A DNA stretch of 64,000 nucleotides from Candidatus Megaera polyxenophila (GCA_037101405.1 AP017964.1:682001-746000); one strand, 5' to 3'; positions 25,860-35,101 are shown, numbered from the stretch's first letter. The notes: generated by a model from the sequence alone, not told the origin. Translations and numbers: made by a program.

Positions 25860-26729
25860 TTACAACTTGTGCGTTAACAATTCATCAATAAATACAGTTA
25901 CAAATTTATCAGGTAAGGAAGCATGATAAATTGAATCTGAAACAAAAATTTTATCAATTGGAGAAAGCATGATTTTTTCTTTTGCATTTCCTGATAAAAC
26001 AGGATGAGTAACATACGCTTCTATAGCTAAGGCCTCATGCTCTTTTAGCAACTGGGCAGCTTTGCATAAAGTATTTCCACTATCTACTATATCATCAATT
26101 ATAATACATTTTTTATTTTTAACGTTACCAATTATTTTAGACATAAAACATTCGTTGTTAGTATCACGATATTTATTAATAACTGCTAGATCCTTGCCGA
26201 AAAGAGAACAAAAGTTACGAGCTCTAGCAATCCCACCTATATCAGGCGAAACCACAACTATCTCCTGGCTGTTTTTATAAAAAGGGAAAAATATACTTGC
26301 TGGATCAAAGTTAAAAATTGGAACATTAAATACACCTTCTAATTGTTTTGAATGAAGGTCAAGAGTTATAATTTTTGTTATTCCTGCACCTTCCAAGAGC
26401 TTAACTACCAAGCTTGCAGATATCGGACCATGTTGATAGGTGGAACGGTCCTGCCTGCTGTAACCAAAATATGGAATTACACCGATTATATTCCTTGCCC
26501 CAGCTCTTTTAGCCGTATCTATTAAAAGCAATAGCTCCATAAGATGATCATTAACAGGAGAAGAGGTAGATTGCACTATAATCACATCTTCTTCGATCTT
26601 ATCTTGAACTTCTACTCTTAATTCACCGTCACCAAAATTTCTGATTTCGGTATTAAGTAGCTTATAACCTGTATTTTCAGCGATTTTCTTAGCTAGCAGC
26701 TTATTGCTTGATCCTGAAATGATTTGCAT
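25860..26729 (-). CDS. prs: Ribose-phosphate pyrophosphokinase
   Basis: The enzyme makes PRPP from ribose 5-phosphate and ATP for nucleotide and other syntheses. The start chosen at 26729 (MQIISGSSNKLLAKKIA) has AAAGGGAC upstream and gives the usual N-terminus; the frame is open further to 26774 but adds a non-homologous leader. Visible blocks are the flexible-loop FGYSRQDRSTYQHGPISASL, DLHSKQLEGVFNVP, and the PRPP-binding loop CIIIDDIVDSGNTLCKAA. ADP/ATP and Mg2+ residues look intact. It directly follows the remains of a GNAT gene, whose stop lies 5 bases upstream of the start. Confidence 0.95.
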   Translation of the reverse strand: MQIISGSSNKLLAKKIAENTGYKLLNTEIRNFGDGELRVEVQDKIEEDVIIVQSTSSPVNDHLMELLLLIDTAKRAGARNIIGVIPYFGYSRQDRSTYQHGPISASLVVKLLEGAGITKIITLDLHSKQLEGVFNVPIFNFDPASIFFPFYKNSQEIVVVSPDIGGIARARNFCSLFGKDLAVINKYRDTNNECFMSKIIGNVKNKKCIIIDDIVDSGNTLCKAAQLLKEHEALAIEAYVTHPVLSGNAKEKIMLSPIDKIFVSDSIYHASLPDKFVTVFIDELLTHKL

Positions 26730-26733
26730 AATT

Positions 26734-27276
26734 TTAGTCCCTTTCGCATAACATCCAGGTAATTTTACCACCATTTACTTTTTTAATCACTGTAAATCCT
26801 GTTTTTGTATAAACTCTAATTGCACGAGTATTAGCAGTATCCGGATCAACAAATACATGCTTAAATGAAGGAAAAACGTATTGGTGTAAAAAATCGCTTA
26901 ATGCTTTAGTTCCAATACCCTTACCGGTAAATTCTACTTCGCCAATATACCAATCAACGCCAGCACAAGAGATAGGTAATTCCGAAATGTCATAGCCTTG
27001 TTCCCGCGGAAAGTCATGAACATTATAATATTGGATATAGCCGATTGGGATTTCCTCAAAAAAAATGATAAAAGCCCACATAGACTTTTTAATTATTTTT
27101 TCCTTACCCTAAAGTTTTTTATATCCCTTAATATAATGACCGTATTTCTCCTCAACCAACTTCATCGTCCATTTAACATCCTAATCCCACCATGCCTTTA
27201 CATGAGAAGTCTCTAGCCATGTTAGCAACAAATCCAGATGGGATTTACTTAATGGCTTGAAGGTAATAATGCTCAT
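26734..27276 (-). pseudogene. GNAT acetyltransferase (AAC(6')-like) gene with two in-frame TAG codons
   Basis: From an ATG at 27276 the minus-strand frame reads MSIITFKPLSKSHLDLLL, continues through VKAWWD, and meets TAG. It then resumes DVKWTMKLVEEKYGHYIKGY, meets a second TAG after KKL, and continues from GKEKIIKKS into the open part MWAFIIFFEEIPIGYIQYYN to the stop at 26734. The reassembled 180-codon sequence is a normal-length GNAT protein of the AAC(6') type, with the acetyl-CoA loop GKGIGTKALSDFL. No frameshift is present. The 115-codon rest (from 27081) lacks the N-terminal domain and a ribosome site, so the gene is probably dead. TAG is an ordinary stop elsewhere in the window. Confidence 0.8.
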
Positions 27277-27320
27277 CTTGGTTACAAAAATTGGATTTGA
27301 AGATAGATAATCAATTTAAA

Positions 27321-28709
27321 TTAAATTTCTAAATTAATATTATATTTAGATAATATCCCCTTAACTTCATTTTTTATAATTTCTAGTCCCTCTTCGCTCG
27401 AGGATTCAAACCGAGCAATAATAGCCGCCCCAGTATTTGAAGCCCTAAGCAACCACCAACCATGCTTAGTGGTAACGCGTAAACCATCTATATCAACAAA
27501 ATCAATATTTCGGTTTTTAATTAATTCTTTAACACTATCAATTATTTTAAATTTTATTTCGTCATTAACAGCTAATTTTATTTCTGTAGTATTATATACT
27601 TTTGGCAAATTCTCTATCATATCATCGATTGATTCCGAAGAGTTTGACATAATATCGATTAACCGAGCAGCAGCATATAAACCATCATCATATCCATAAT
27701 ATTCATCAGCAAAAAATATATGCCCACTCATTTCTCCAGCTAACTTTGCGCCGGATTCTTTTATTTTAGCTTTAATAAATGAATGTCCGGTTTTCCACAT
27801 TATTGGAACACCTCCGATTTCCTTTACATAATCAAATAGTACTCCGCTTGCTTTAATATCAGCAATTATTTTCGCCCCAGGTGATTTTGATATTACATCT
27901 TTTGCATATAAGCAAAGGAGCTGATCACCGGGAACAAAGCCTCCCTTCTTGGTAATGATTCCTATTCTATCAGCATCTCCGTCAAAGCCGATCCCAACAT
28001 CACAATTATTCTCTAAAACATAATTTTTTAATTGGTCTAAATTCCGAGGAATAGTCGGATCTGGATCATGCCCAGGAAAATTGCCATCAATTTTCTCGTT
28101 AATGATAAAAGTTTGGCCAGGTAATTTTCTACATAAAATTGAAACGAGCTCTCCGGCTGCTCCATTTGCCGGATCAAAAGCTATTTTTAGGTTTTTACTA
28201 ATTTTCCTATTTAATAATATTCTATCTATATATTGCTCTTTAAGGTCAATACAATCTTGAACATAATTATCTTTTATTTCAAGGGCGGGCCAGTTAAATT
28301 CTTCTATCTGTTTTCTTAAATCCTGAATCATTAAACCAAAGAAAGGGGCATTATTTTTCACCATTTTAAAACCGTTATCGTCTTTTGGGTTATGAGACCC
28401 AGTAACCATAATGCTCGCAGGAGCAGAGAAGATTTTATCAGCAAAATATAAAGTAGGAGTGGCAACTAAACCTATATATTTAACATTTGCTCCTGTTGCT
28501 CTTATCCCTTGCAACAAAGCGTTACAAAGTTCCTCAGAACTCAGCCGCCCATCTCTTCCTACACAAATAAAATTTGATTCCGCTTCCTTCTGACTTGATA
28601 GGATAATTCGTGCAAAGCAGAAGCCAATTTTATATGCTATTTCAGGAGAGAGGTCGTTATTGCTATTGCCTCTGATATCGTAAGCTCTAAATATTGCTGG
28701 ATTAATCAT
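27321..28709 (-). CDS. Phosphomannomutase/phosphoglucomutase
   Basis: The enzyme interconverts hexose 1- and 6-phosphates and feeds sugar nucleotides to LPS and polysaccharide synthesis. The start at 28709 gives MINPAIFRAYDIRGN, the family's N-terminus; the frame is open for 25 codons more but that leader is non-homologous. The phosphoserine loop is IMVTGSHNPKDDNGFK, the metal loop is GIGFDGDADRIGI, and the sugar-binding loop is AGEMSGHIFFADEYYG. The C-terminal phosphate-contact block is LRASNTGAAIIARFE. About 460 residues fits AlgC/ManB-type enzymes. It diverges from tsaB. Confidence 0.93.
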   Translation of the reverse strand: MINPAIFRAYDIRGNSNNDLSPEIAYKIGFCFARIILSSQKEAESNFICVGRDGRLSSEELCNALLQGIRATGANVKYIGLVATPTLYFADKIFSAPASIMVTGSHNPKDDNGFKMVKNNAPFFGLMIQDLRKQIEEFNWPALEIKDNYVQDCIDLKEQYIDRILLNRKISKNLKIAFDPANGAAGELVSILCRKLPGQTFIINEKIDGNFPGHDPDPTIPRNLDQLKNYVLENNCDVGIGFDGDADRIGIITKKGGFVPGDQLLCLYAKDVISKSPGAKIIADIKASGVLFDYVKEIGGVPIMWKTGHSFIKAKIKESGAKLAGEMSGHIFFADEYYGYDDGLYAAARLIDIMSNSSESIDDMIENLPKVYNTTEIKLAVNDEIKFKIIDSVKELIKNRNIDFVDIDGLRVTTKHGWWLLRASNTGAAIIARFESSSEEGLEIIKNEVKGILSKYNINLEI

Positions 28710-28785
28710 ATGTTTTTCTTTAAATTTGATTCTTAAATTACACATACTATACAAATAAATTTGGGTTTTTAAAATATTAATCATT

Positions 28786-29481
28786 GTGAAACCGGTAAAT
28801 CGTATACTTGCTTTTGATGTTTCTAATAATAACTGTAGTGTGGCTATTTCAGCTGGCCAGGAGATTCTTGCCTATGAAGAAGACTTAAGACCATCTATGC
28901 AGGCAGAAATTCTAATTTTATTAATTGAAAGAGCGTTACAATCAATAAATTATGATTACCAAGATATTGATTATTTGGCTCTTACTAATGGGCCAGGAAG
29001 TTTTACAGGAATTAGGATTGGCCTAGCTACAGCAGAGGGTATTTTAATATCTACTAACATACAAGGCCTAGCAATTTCGAATTTTGAGATGTCTTATTAC
29101 CGTTTACAACGCCAGGTAAAATATTTTGATAAAGCAGTGATTTTACTTAATGCTTATAGGAATCAGCTATATTATCAGGAATTTGACCCTGAAAGCAATA
29201 AAGGCAAATATGGATTAATTGATATTGATAAGGTTTCTAACTTATTTAGGGATAAAAAAAAGAAAATAGTCTGTACGGGAAGCGGCATGAGTGAAATATA
29301 TGATCAAATAGAGAAAAACACTAATATTACTATCTTGCCCCGTTTTACCAGGATTAATGCCACTCAAGTTTGTAAATATGCCGATGAAAAAATAAATAAT
29401 GGAGAAGTAAATCAAGGTATAGGGCCGTTATATATAAGACCTCCGGATGCAAAAATTCCAACAAAACGGACTATATTTTAA
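28786..29481 (+). CDS. tsaB: tRNA threonylcarbamoyladenosine synthesis protein TsaB
   Basis: The 231-residue protein is the pseudo-ATPase partner of TsaD in making t6A37 in ANN-decoding tRNAs. It has the ASKHA-fold start ILAFDVSNNNCSVAIS and the TsaB block ALTNGPGSFTGIRIGLATAE. The start is GTG at 28786. The length is typical. The genes often next to tsaB (rimI, tsaE) are absent here, and the divergent neighbour is the hexose-phosphate mutase. The call rests on the clear family block. Confidence 0.92.
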   Translation: MKPVNRILAFDVSNNNCSVAISAGQEILAYEEDLRPSMQAEILILLIERALQSINYDYQDIDYLALTNGPGSFTGIRIGLATAEGILISTNIQGLAISNFEMSYYRLQRQVKYFDKAVILLNAYRNQLYYQEFDPESNKGKYGLIDIDKVSNLFRDKKKKIVCTGSGMSEIYDQIEKNTNITILPRFTRINATQVCKYADEKINNGEVNQGIGPLYIRPPDAKIPTKRTIF

Positions 29482-29550
29482 TAAACCAGATATATAATTG
29501 CAAATCACTAGAGTACAAAAGCACTTCTATAAGCTAACACCTAACTAAAA

Positions 29551-30297
29551 TTAAATCTTGAAGATATCTTGCATTAGGTAAAGACCAGGCTCAGTTATGG
29601 AACTTAACCACCTTGCCGCAAATAAAGCCCCATTTGCAAATACCTCTCTACTTAAAGCTCTAGAGCCTATAGTAACTACTTCAGTAGATCCTGCAAATAT
29701 TACTTCATGCTCTCCCCAAATTCCTCCTGATCTAAGAGCAGAGAAACCTATATCACCATCCTTCCTAATCCCTTTATTAACCCTATCAAAAACGGCAACT
29801 TCTTCAAACTTTTGCTCTCTATGTTTAGCTATGTTTTGACCAATAGCAATAGCAGTTCCGGAAGGAGCATCTTTTTTATGCTTGTGATGAATATCAATAA
29901 TCTCAACGTCATAATCTTCTAAAATTCTGGATATTTTTCCAGCCATCTCTATTACTAGATTTGCGCCTACACTCATGTTGGGAGAATATAATATTGCAAT
30001 TGATTGTGAAGCTTTTTCAATTTCTTTAATATGCGTACTAGATAAGCCTGTAGTACCTATAACTAGTTTTTTATCAGTTTCGGTAGATACCTTAAGCAGG
30101 TTTTCTAATGCGTCCGCAGATGAAAAATCAATTATTATATCGGAAGCTAGACAAAAATCCAATAATGTATAATTATTTCGGTGTTTTGAAAATTTCGTAA
30201 CCAGATCAAATTTATCGCTTTGCCTTGCAATAGCTTCCGTAACTGCCGCGCCCATCCTTCCAGAAGATCCATGTAATCCAATATTAATAATGCTCAT
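29551..30297 (-). CDS. dapB: 4-hydroxy-tetrahydrodipicolinate reductase
   Basis: The 248-residue enzyme reduces HTPA to tetrahydrodipicolinate in the diaminopimelate/lysine route that supplies the peptidoglycan cross-link. The NAD(P)-binding start is INIGLHGSSGRMGAAV, the catalytic segment is EIIDIHHKHKKDAPSGTAIA with the conserved His-His-x-x-Lys, and the end has SRALSREVFANGALFAARWL. All parts are present. The retention of dapB, together with pal, amgK and murU in this window, suggests a real peptidoglycan layer. Its start overlaps the stop of the flavin reductase gene by 4 bases. Confidence 0.95.
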   Translation of the reverse strand: MSIINIGLHGSSGRMGAAVTEAIARQSDKFDLVTKFSKHRNNYTLLDFCLASDIIIDFSSADALENLLKVSTETDKKLVIGTTGLSSTHIKEIEKASQSIAILYSPNMSVGANLVIEMAGKISRILEDYDVEIIDIHHKHKKDAPSGTAIAIGQNIAKHREQKFEEVAVFDRVNKGIRKDGDIGFSALRSGGIWGEHEVIFAGSTEVVTIGSRALSREVFANGALFAARWLSSITEPGLYLMQDIFKI

Positions 30298-30770
30298 TTT
30301 AGTTCTTTATAAGACTTTCCATAATAAACAAGAGGAGAAATAGAATCCAAATTGTTATTTACTGTTACTTTCAATGCTTTACCTATGAAAATATAATGAT
30401 CCCCGCATTCTACATGCTTGTATTTCTCGCATTCTATCCAGCTTAAAACATTACTTACCAGGGGTACACCAAAATTATTTTCTGTAAAACTGACATTTTG
30501 GAACTTATCAATATTTAAAGAAGCAAAGCGTGTTGCTAAATCTATCTGGTAGTTTGATAAAATATTAATTGCAAAATATTTTGTATTGAAAAAAGCATCG
30601 AAACTAGCGGATTTTACATTTAAACAAAACGAAATCAAAGCAGGATCAAGAGAAACCGAAGTAAAAGAATTAGCCGTAAATCCATAAAATCTATTGTCAT
30701 GTTTGGTGGAAACAATAGTTATGCCAGTAGGATACTTCCCGACTGCAGCTTTAAATTCGTCACTTTGCAC
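30294..30770 (-). CDS. Flavin reductase-like FMN-binding protein
   Basis: The 158-residue protein is a flavin reductase-like domain: FKAAVGKYPTGITIVSTKHD, FYGFTANSFTSVSLDPALIS and FCLNVKSASFDAF. Members bind FMN and use NAD(P)H to supply reduced flavin to partner oxygenases or to act alone. No partner oxygenase gene is next to it. It overlaps the upstream solute-binding lipoprotein gene by 11 bases and dapB by 4, giving a compact minus-strand run. The specific reaction is unknown. Confidence 0.85.
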   Translation of the reverse strand: MQSDEFKAAVGKYPTGITIVSTKHDNRFYGFTANSFTSVSLDPALISFCLNVKSASFDAFFNTKYFAINILSNYQIDLATRFASLNIDKFQNVSFTENNFGVPLVSNVLSWIECEKYKHVECGDHYIFIGKALKVTVNNNLDSISPLVYYGKSYKELK

Positions 30771-31503
30771 CAGCTAATCCCCATTTTTTAGCTAAAGCCT
30801 GAGTTGTTCCATTATTTTTAAGGGCTTTAATTGCACGATCTATATCCTGTTTATGAGGCGAATTTTTTGGCATCGCAATAGCAAATGAGGAACTTAAATT
30901 TTTCTCAGCAAATCTAGCCAAATCCGGATAAATCTCTATGAATTTTTTAGCTTGAGCTTCCTCTAAAACTAACGCATCAATACGTCTGGATTTTAGTTCT
31001 TCTACAAGCATTAAATTACCGGATAAAGAAGTAATAGTAAAATCGTTGGCTGTAGCTAGCTCATTAGCAATTAAGTTCCATGTGGTACCGAGTTGGGCTC
31101 CTACTTTTTTACCTTTTAAATCCTTACAATTAGTAAAATTATCCTCTTTTCTATATAAAATTGCAATTTCCGAAGAAATATAAGTAATAGAAAAGTCCAC
31201 TCTTGAGGATCGTTCTGGTGTATTAGATAAACCAGCGATAACTAGATCCACGCTGTTAGTAGAAAGAGCAGCAAGCAAACTGTGGAACTCCATGTTTCTA
31301 AATTCGAGTTTTTTGCCTAAAAATTTTCCGATCTCATTAATAAGATCAATATCAAACCCAACTATTTCACCATTTTGCATAAATTCATACGGTGGATTAT
31401 CAGCACTAGTGCCAGCAATCCAGACATGATCATTCTTATTATCGGAACAAGCCGGCAATAGCAATAAAAATAAGATAGATAGTAAAATGCTTAGTTTTTT
31501 CAT
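30760..31503 (-). CDS. Amino-acid ABC transporter substrate-binding lipoprotein
   Basis: From Met at 31503 the 247-residue product starts MKKLSILLSILFLLLL with the lipobox LPAC, so it is a lipoprotein anchored on the outside of the inner membrane. The frame continues upstream to 31524 but that would bury the signal. The mature part is a family 3 solute-binding protein: DNPPYEFMQNGEIVGFDIDL, DLVIAGLSNTPERSSRVDFS and LKGKKVGAQLGTTWNL. Such proteins bind polar or basic amino acids. No permease or ATPase gene is adjacent; these would have to lie elsewhere. It overlaps the flavin reductase gene. Confidence 0.9.
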   Translation of the reverse strand: MKKLSILLSILFLLLLPACSDNKNDHVWIAGTSADNPPYEFMQNGEIVGFDIDLINEIGKFLGKKLEFRNMEFHSLLAALSTNSVDLVIAGLSNTPERSSRVDFSITYISSEIAILYRKEDNFTNCKDLKGKKVGAQLGTTWNLIANELATANDFTITSLSGNLMLVEELKSRRIDALVLEEAQAKKFIEIYPDLARFAEKNLSSSFAIAMPKNSPHKQDIDRAIKALKNNGTTQALAKKWGLAGAK

Positions 31504-31564
31504 TTTAATGGCAAGAAATTGCAATTTTTACAAAGACTTTATTTACAAACACAGTTAAAGTCAA

Positions 31565-32536
31565 CTAACTTGTTTTTAAGCAAGTTATGAGATCATTGTA
31601 ATCAACCGGTAATTCTTTTTCAAACTCCATCAATACCTCAGTTATAGGATGAATAAAACTGATATAAAAAGAATGCAAAGCTTGATGGTCAAATTTAATA
31701 AGCACCTCCCTTAGAGTCTCGGGACAGCCTGTGGTTTTCCTCTTATTATTTCCATAAGTTTGGTCTCCTACTATCGAATGGCCGATATGGCTTAAATGAA
31801 CACGAATTTGATGAGTTCTACCAGTTTCAAGGCTACATTCAACCAAACTGAACATACCGCTTTTAAAAATCTCTAATGTTTTATAATGGGTAATTGCAGC
31901 TTTACCTCCTGATTTTACGGTAGTCATCTTTTTTCGGTCTAATTTACTTCGAGCCATCGGTTGAGTTATGATCCCCTCGGGAGGCTTGATTATTCCCCAA
32001 ACCAAAGCTTTATATTTTCTTTTAAGCGTTCTTGATTCAATTTGCGTAGCGAGTGCTCGATGGGCCGCATTATTTTTTGCTACAACCATTAAACCCGAAG
32101 TATTTTTATCTAACCTATGAACAATACCTGGTCTAATTTCTCCCCCTTCATCCGATAATTTATCAGTATGGTACAGCAAAGCGTTAACCAAAGTATCTTT
32201 ATAATCACCAGCTCCTGGGTGGACTGTCATGGAGGATGATTTATTTAATACTATTAAGTCATTATCCTCGTAAATGATATCAAGAGGAATGTTAGACGAT
32301 ACGATTCCTGGTTGTACTTCTTCTTCAAGAAGCAGATCAATATCATCGTTTTTTTTGACTCGTAACGATAAGGTTGAAACAATCTGGCCATTTAGCAGCA
32401 GTTTTTGGTGCTTGATAGCTTTTTGAATTTGGCTTCTTGAAGTATCGCCACAATATAAAGTCAAAGCTTTATCTACTCTTAAACCATCTAAATTTTCAGG
32501 GATAATAAAATTATGTCGGGACATATTATAGGACAA
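31565..32536 (-). CDS. rluD: 23S rRNA pseudouridine synthase RluD family
   Basis: The 323-residue protein has an N-terminal S4 RNA-binding domain (about 15-70; GLRVDKALTLYCGDTSRSQI) and a RluA-type catalytic domain. The catalytic aspartate lies in PGIVHRLDKNTSGLMVVAKN (HRLDK). SLVECSLETGRTHQIRVHL and GHSIVGDQTYGN are further signatures. RluD isomerises uridines in helix 69 of 23S rRNA; RluC-type specificity cannot be excluded from sequence alone. It diverges from the uracil-DNA glycosylase gene. Confidence 0.9.
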   Translation of the reverse strand: MSYNMSRHNFIIPENLDGLRVDKALTLYCGDTSRSQIQKAIKHQKLLLNGQIVSTLSLRVKKNDDIDLLLEEEVQPGIVSSNIPLDIIYEDNDLIVLNKSSSMTVHPGAGDYKDTLVNALLYHTDKLSDEGGEIRPGIVHRLDKNTSGLMVVAKNNAAHRALATQIESRTLKRKYKALVWGIIKPPEGIITQPMARSKLDRKKMTTVKSGGKAAITHYKTLEIFKSGMFSLVECSLETGRTHQIRVHLSHIGHSIVGDQTYGNNKRKTTGCPETLREVLIKFDHQALHSFYISFIHPITEVLMEFEKELPVDYNDLITCLKTS

Positions 32537-32589
32537 TGATTAATATTGATTTACCAGCTAAAAACCTTTAACTTATAAGTAAAATACCT

Positions 32590-33435
32590 ATGAACAATAT
32601 AGCTCAAAAATTAGAATATATAAAATGGCTTAAATCAATTGGTATAGAATATTATTTTTCTACAAAAAAAGATAGTGATATTTCTCTTATTAACGAATTA
32701 AAAGGCCACTACAACAAGAAGCAAGAAATAGGTTGTGATACAATTATGGTCAATGAATCAACAAAATTCCATACCGCAGAGAAACTAACTGTTATTAATA
32801 ATAATGACGTGGATAAAGAAGTATCAAGCGTTAAAGAAGCACGATCTTTGGCAGATAGTATCAGTTCATTGGATAAGTTAAAAGAAATAGTTGCCAATTT
32901 TAACGGTTGTACTTTGAAAAACTTTGCACTAAATACCGTTTTTGCAGATGGTAATCCGGGAGCAAAAATAATGTTAATAGGCGAAGCACCAGGAGCAAAA
33001 GAAGATGAATTGGGCATTCCTTTCTGCGGTGAAAGCGGTATGCTGCTAGATATAATGCTTTCTACAGTTAAACTATCCAGAAAGGAAAATATATATATAA
33101 CTAATACAGTTTTTTGGCGACCACCAGCAAATAGAAAACCTACAAAACAGGAAATAAATATTTGCCAGCCATTTTTGGAAAAGCATATTGCTCTTATAAA
33201 TCCTAAACTAATCATTTGCGTAGGCAGCACGGCCGTTACCGGTCTATTCGGTGATAAAACTAGCATTAATACAGCCAGGAATACTAAACATTTTTATCAA
33301 AATAACTATTTGCCACAGCCCATTACCACTATGGCTATTTTTCACCCAGCTTATCTTCTTAGGCAACCTGCTAAAAAAAAGGACACCTGGTTTGATTTAA
33401 TAAAGATACAACAATTTATCGAAGAAACTATTTGA
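32590..33435 (+). CDS. Uracil-DNA glycosylase, family 4 (Fe-S type)
   Basis: The 281-residue protein removes uracil from DNA. The domain occupies about 95-281: MLIGEAPGAKEDELGIPFCG holds the catalytic loop, followed by GESGMLLDIML. IYITNTVFWRPPANRKPTK, LIICVGSTAVTGLFG and TMAIFHPAYLLRQPAKKKDT complete the pattern. Cys residues near 108 (NGCTLKNFA) and in NICQPFLE could hold the Fe-S cluster. The N-terminal 90 residues are extra and of unknown role; many alphaproteobacterial relatives have such an extension. gltA follows after 89 bases. Confidence 0.9.
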   Translation: MNNIAQKLEYIKWLKSIGIEYYFSTKKDSDISLINELKGHYNKKQEIGCDTIMVNESTKFHTAEKLTVINNNDVDKEVSSVKEARSLADSISSLDKLKEIVANFNGCTLKNFALNTVFADGNPGAKIMLIGEAPGAKEDELGIPFCGESGMLLDIMLSTVKLSRKENIYITNTVFWRPPANRKPTKQEINICQPFLEKHIALINPKLIICVGSTAVTGLFGDKTSINTARNTKHFYQNNYLPQPITTMAIFHPAYLLRQPAKKKDTWFDLIKIQQFIEETI

Positions 33436-33448
33436 TATACTATTTTGG

Positions 33449-33478
33449 TTGTAAATTCTTTCAGCAATAAACTACAAT
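33449..33478 (+). promoter_or_regulatory. Predicted promoter of gltA
   Basis: TTGTAA (33449-33454), an 18-base spacer and TACAAT (33473-33478), 46 bases before the gltA ATG. AAGAGGTA is the ribosome site. Confidence 0.5.
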
Positions 33479-33524
33479 TAAAAATTCTAGTAAATTGCTA
33501 AGTAGATAAACCAAGAGGTATACA

Positions 33525-34800
33525 ATGAGCGAAGAATTTGCAGAACTTAAAATCAAGGATAAAGTCCATAAATTACCAATTAAAAAAGCTTCGATTGGTC
33601 AGGATGTGATAGATGTTACAAAATTATATAGCCAGACCGGTTACTTTACTTATGATCCTGGTTTCATGTCTACGGCATCATGCACTTCTAATATTACTTA
33701 TATCGACGGCGATAATGGGATATTAAGGCATCGAGGATATGACATAAAGGAACTTGCTGAAAACAAGAATTTCCTTGAAGTATCACACCTTCTGCTCCAT
33801 GGTGAGCTACCTAATGCAACACAGTATAAAGATTTTAGAGAGGATATTGCCTATCACGCTCTTGTTAATGAACAAACAAGGAATATTTTCGGTGCTTTCC
33901 GTCATTCAGCACATCCCATGGCTGTTATATTATCGGTAGTAGGTTCTCTTTCTGCTTTTTATCATGAGAGCCTTGATATGACTTCAATAGAAGGAAGAGA
34001 GTTAGCAGCGCATAGAATGATTGCCAAGATGCCAACCATTGCTGCAATGACTTATAAATATTCACTTAGCCAGGCTTTTGTTTATCCATTAGATGAGCTA
34101 CATTTTACCGAAAATTTTCTACACATGATGTTTGCCTCACCGAGCAAGAAGTACAAGGTAAATCCTGTACTTGCTAAAGCTTTAGATAAAATTTTTATTT
34201 TACATGCAGATCATGAGCAAAATGCTTCTACTTCAACCGTACGCACTTGCGGATCATCCGGATCCAACCCCTTTGCTGCTTGTTAGTGCCGGTATTGCAT
34301 CTTTGTGGGGGCCAGCTCACGGGGGAGCTAATGAAGCGGTAATAAAAATGCTGGCAGAAATAGGTTCTGTTAATAATATTCCGACCTATATAAAACGTGC
34401 AAAAGATAAAAATGACAGTTTCCGTTTGATGGGTTTTGGCCATAGAGTATATAAACATTATGATCCAAGAGCAGAAGTACTGAGAGAAACTTGCAAAGAG
34501 GTTCTTGAAGAACTGGGTCAATTAAAAGGTAATCCAATGCTTGAAATAGCTATGGAACTAGAAAAAATAGCTCTCCATGATGAATATTTTATCGAAAGAA
34601 AACTATATCCGAATGTAGATTTTTATTCAGGCATAATATACAAAGCCATGGGAATTCCCGCTTCTATGTTTACAGTATTATTTGCCGTAGCACGAACAGC
34701 AGGCTGGGTTTCTCAATGGAAAGAAATGTGGGAAGATCAAGAATTCAAAATTACGAGGCCGCGCCAGCTATATACTGGTCACGTTAAAAGAACCTTATAA
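33525..34800 (+). pseudogene. gltA: Citrate synthase gene interrupted by a one-base frameshift
   Basis: The first 253 codons (33525-34286) read a clear rickettsial citrate synthase, ending [13 protein letters not shown]. The second part (open from before 34285 to 34800) continues as [18 protein letters not shown]. Removing one base between about 34272 and 34284 joins them into one frame of 424 codons, the family's usual length, with no residue gained or lost against relatives. The catalytic His, His and Asp ([31 protein letters not shown]) all lie after the shift, so the first part alone cannot work. Promoter, ribosome site and terminator are intact. It may be a sequencing or assembly error, a real recent mutation, or less likely a programmed shift. 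Confidence 0.85.
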
Positions 34801-34818
34801 CTAGGTAGATAGATGAAA

Positions 34819-34843
34819 AAAAACTTGCACCGCCCAAGTTTTT
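34819..34843 (+). terminator. Strong Rho-independent terminator after gltA
   Basis: AAAAACTTG (34819-34827) and CAAGTTTTT (34835-34843) form a perfect 9-bp stem around a 7-base loop, with the 3' arm ending in TTTTT. It lies 18 bases after the gltA stop. Confidence 0.85.
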
Positions 34844-34869
34844 CGAATAATATTGCGACTCAAGTTTGT

Positions 34870-34954
34870 GCCCGCGTGATGGAATGGTAGACATAATAGA
34901 CTTAAAATCTGTGGAGCTTAGCTCGTGCCGGTTCAAGTCCGGCCGCGGGTACCA
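34870..34954 (+). tRNA. tRNA-Leu, anticodon TAA
   Basis: An 85-base tRNA with an encoded CCA end (34952-34954). The acceptor stem GCCCGCG (34870-34876) pairs with CGCGGGT. The anticodon loop is CTTAAAA with anticodon TAA at 34903-34905. A long variable arm (GTGGAGCTTAGCTCGTG) marks the class II type, and the T arm is CCGGTTCAAGTCCGG. It reads UUA, the most used Leu codon in AT-rich genomes. It sits between the gltA terminator and the TPP riboswitch. Confidence 0.97.
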
Positions 34955-35101
34955 AACCTTAAAAAAGAGATCTTTTTCAGTTATCAAAATTTCTCATCTA
35001 ACATCATTAAAAACTCTTTCAGTTTAGTTAGCTACAACGTAAAAAGTTATCTGCTCATTGACAATAAAAAATACTTATATATCTTGGATAGAAGATACCA
35101 G

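Noticed and set aside
25860..26774. Longer prs start at 26774
   Set aside because: The 15-residue leader is not homologous to the family and lies within the GNAT remnant; a proper ribosome site precedes 26729.
26734..27276. Reassignment of TAG to a sense codon
   Set aside because: hisS, hflC and other intact genes in the window end at TAG at their natural C-termini, so TAG works as a stop here.
34278..34290. Programmed +1 frameshift in gltA like that in prfB
   Set aside because: There is no CTT-TGA-C type slip site and no upstream ribosome-like stimulator, and no such control is known for citrate synthase. Kept only as a remote option.
34204..34800. Second gltA part as a separate gene starting at ATG 34204
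   Set aside because: The first 27 codons from 34204 are out of frame with citrate synthase and non-homologous, there is no ribosome site, and homology begins only after 34284.
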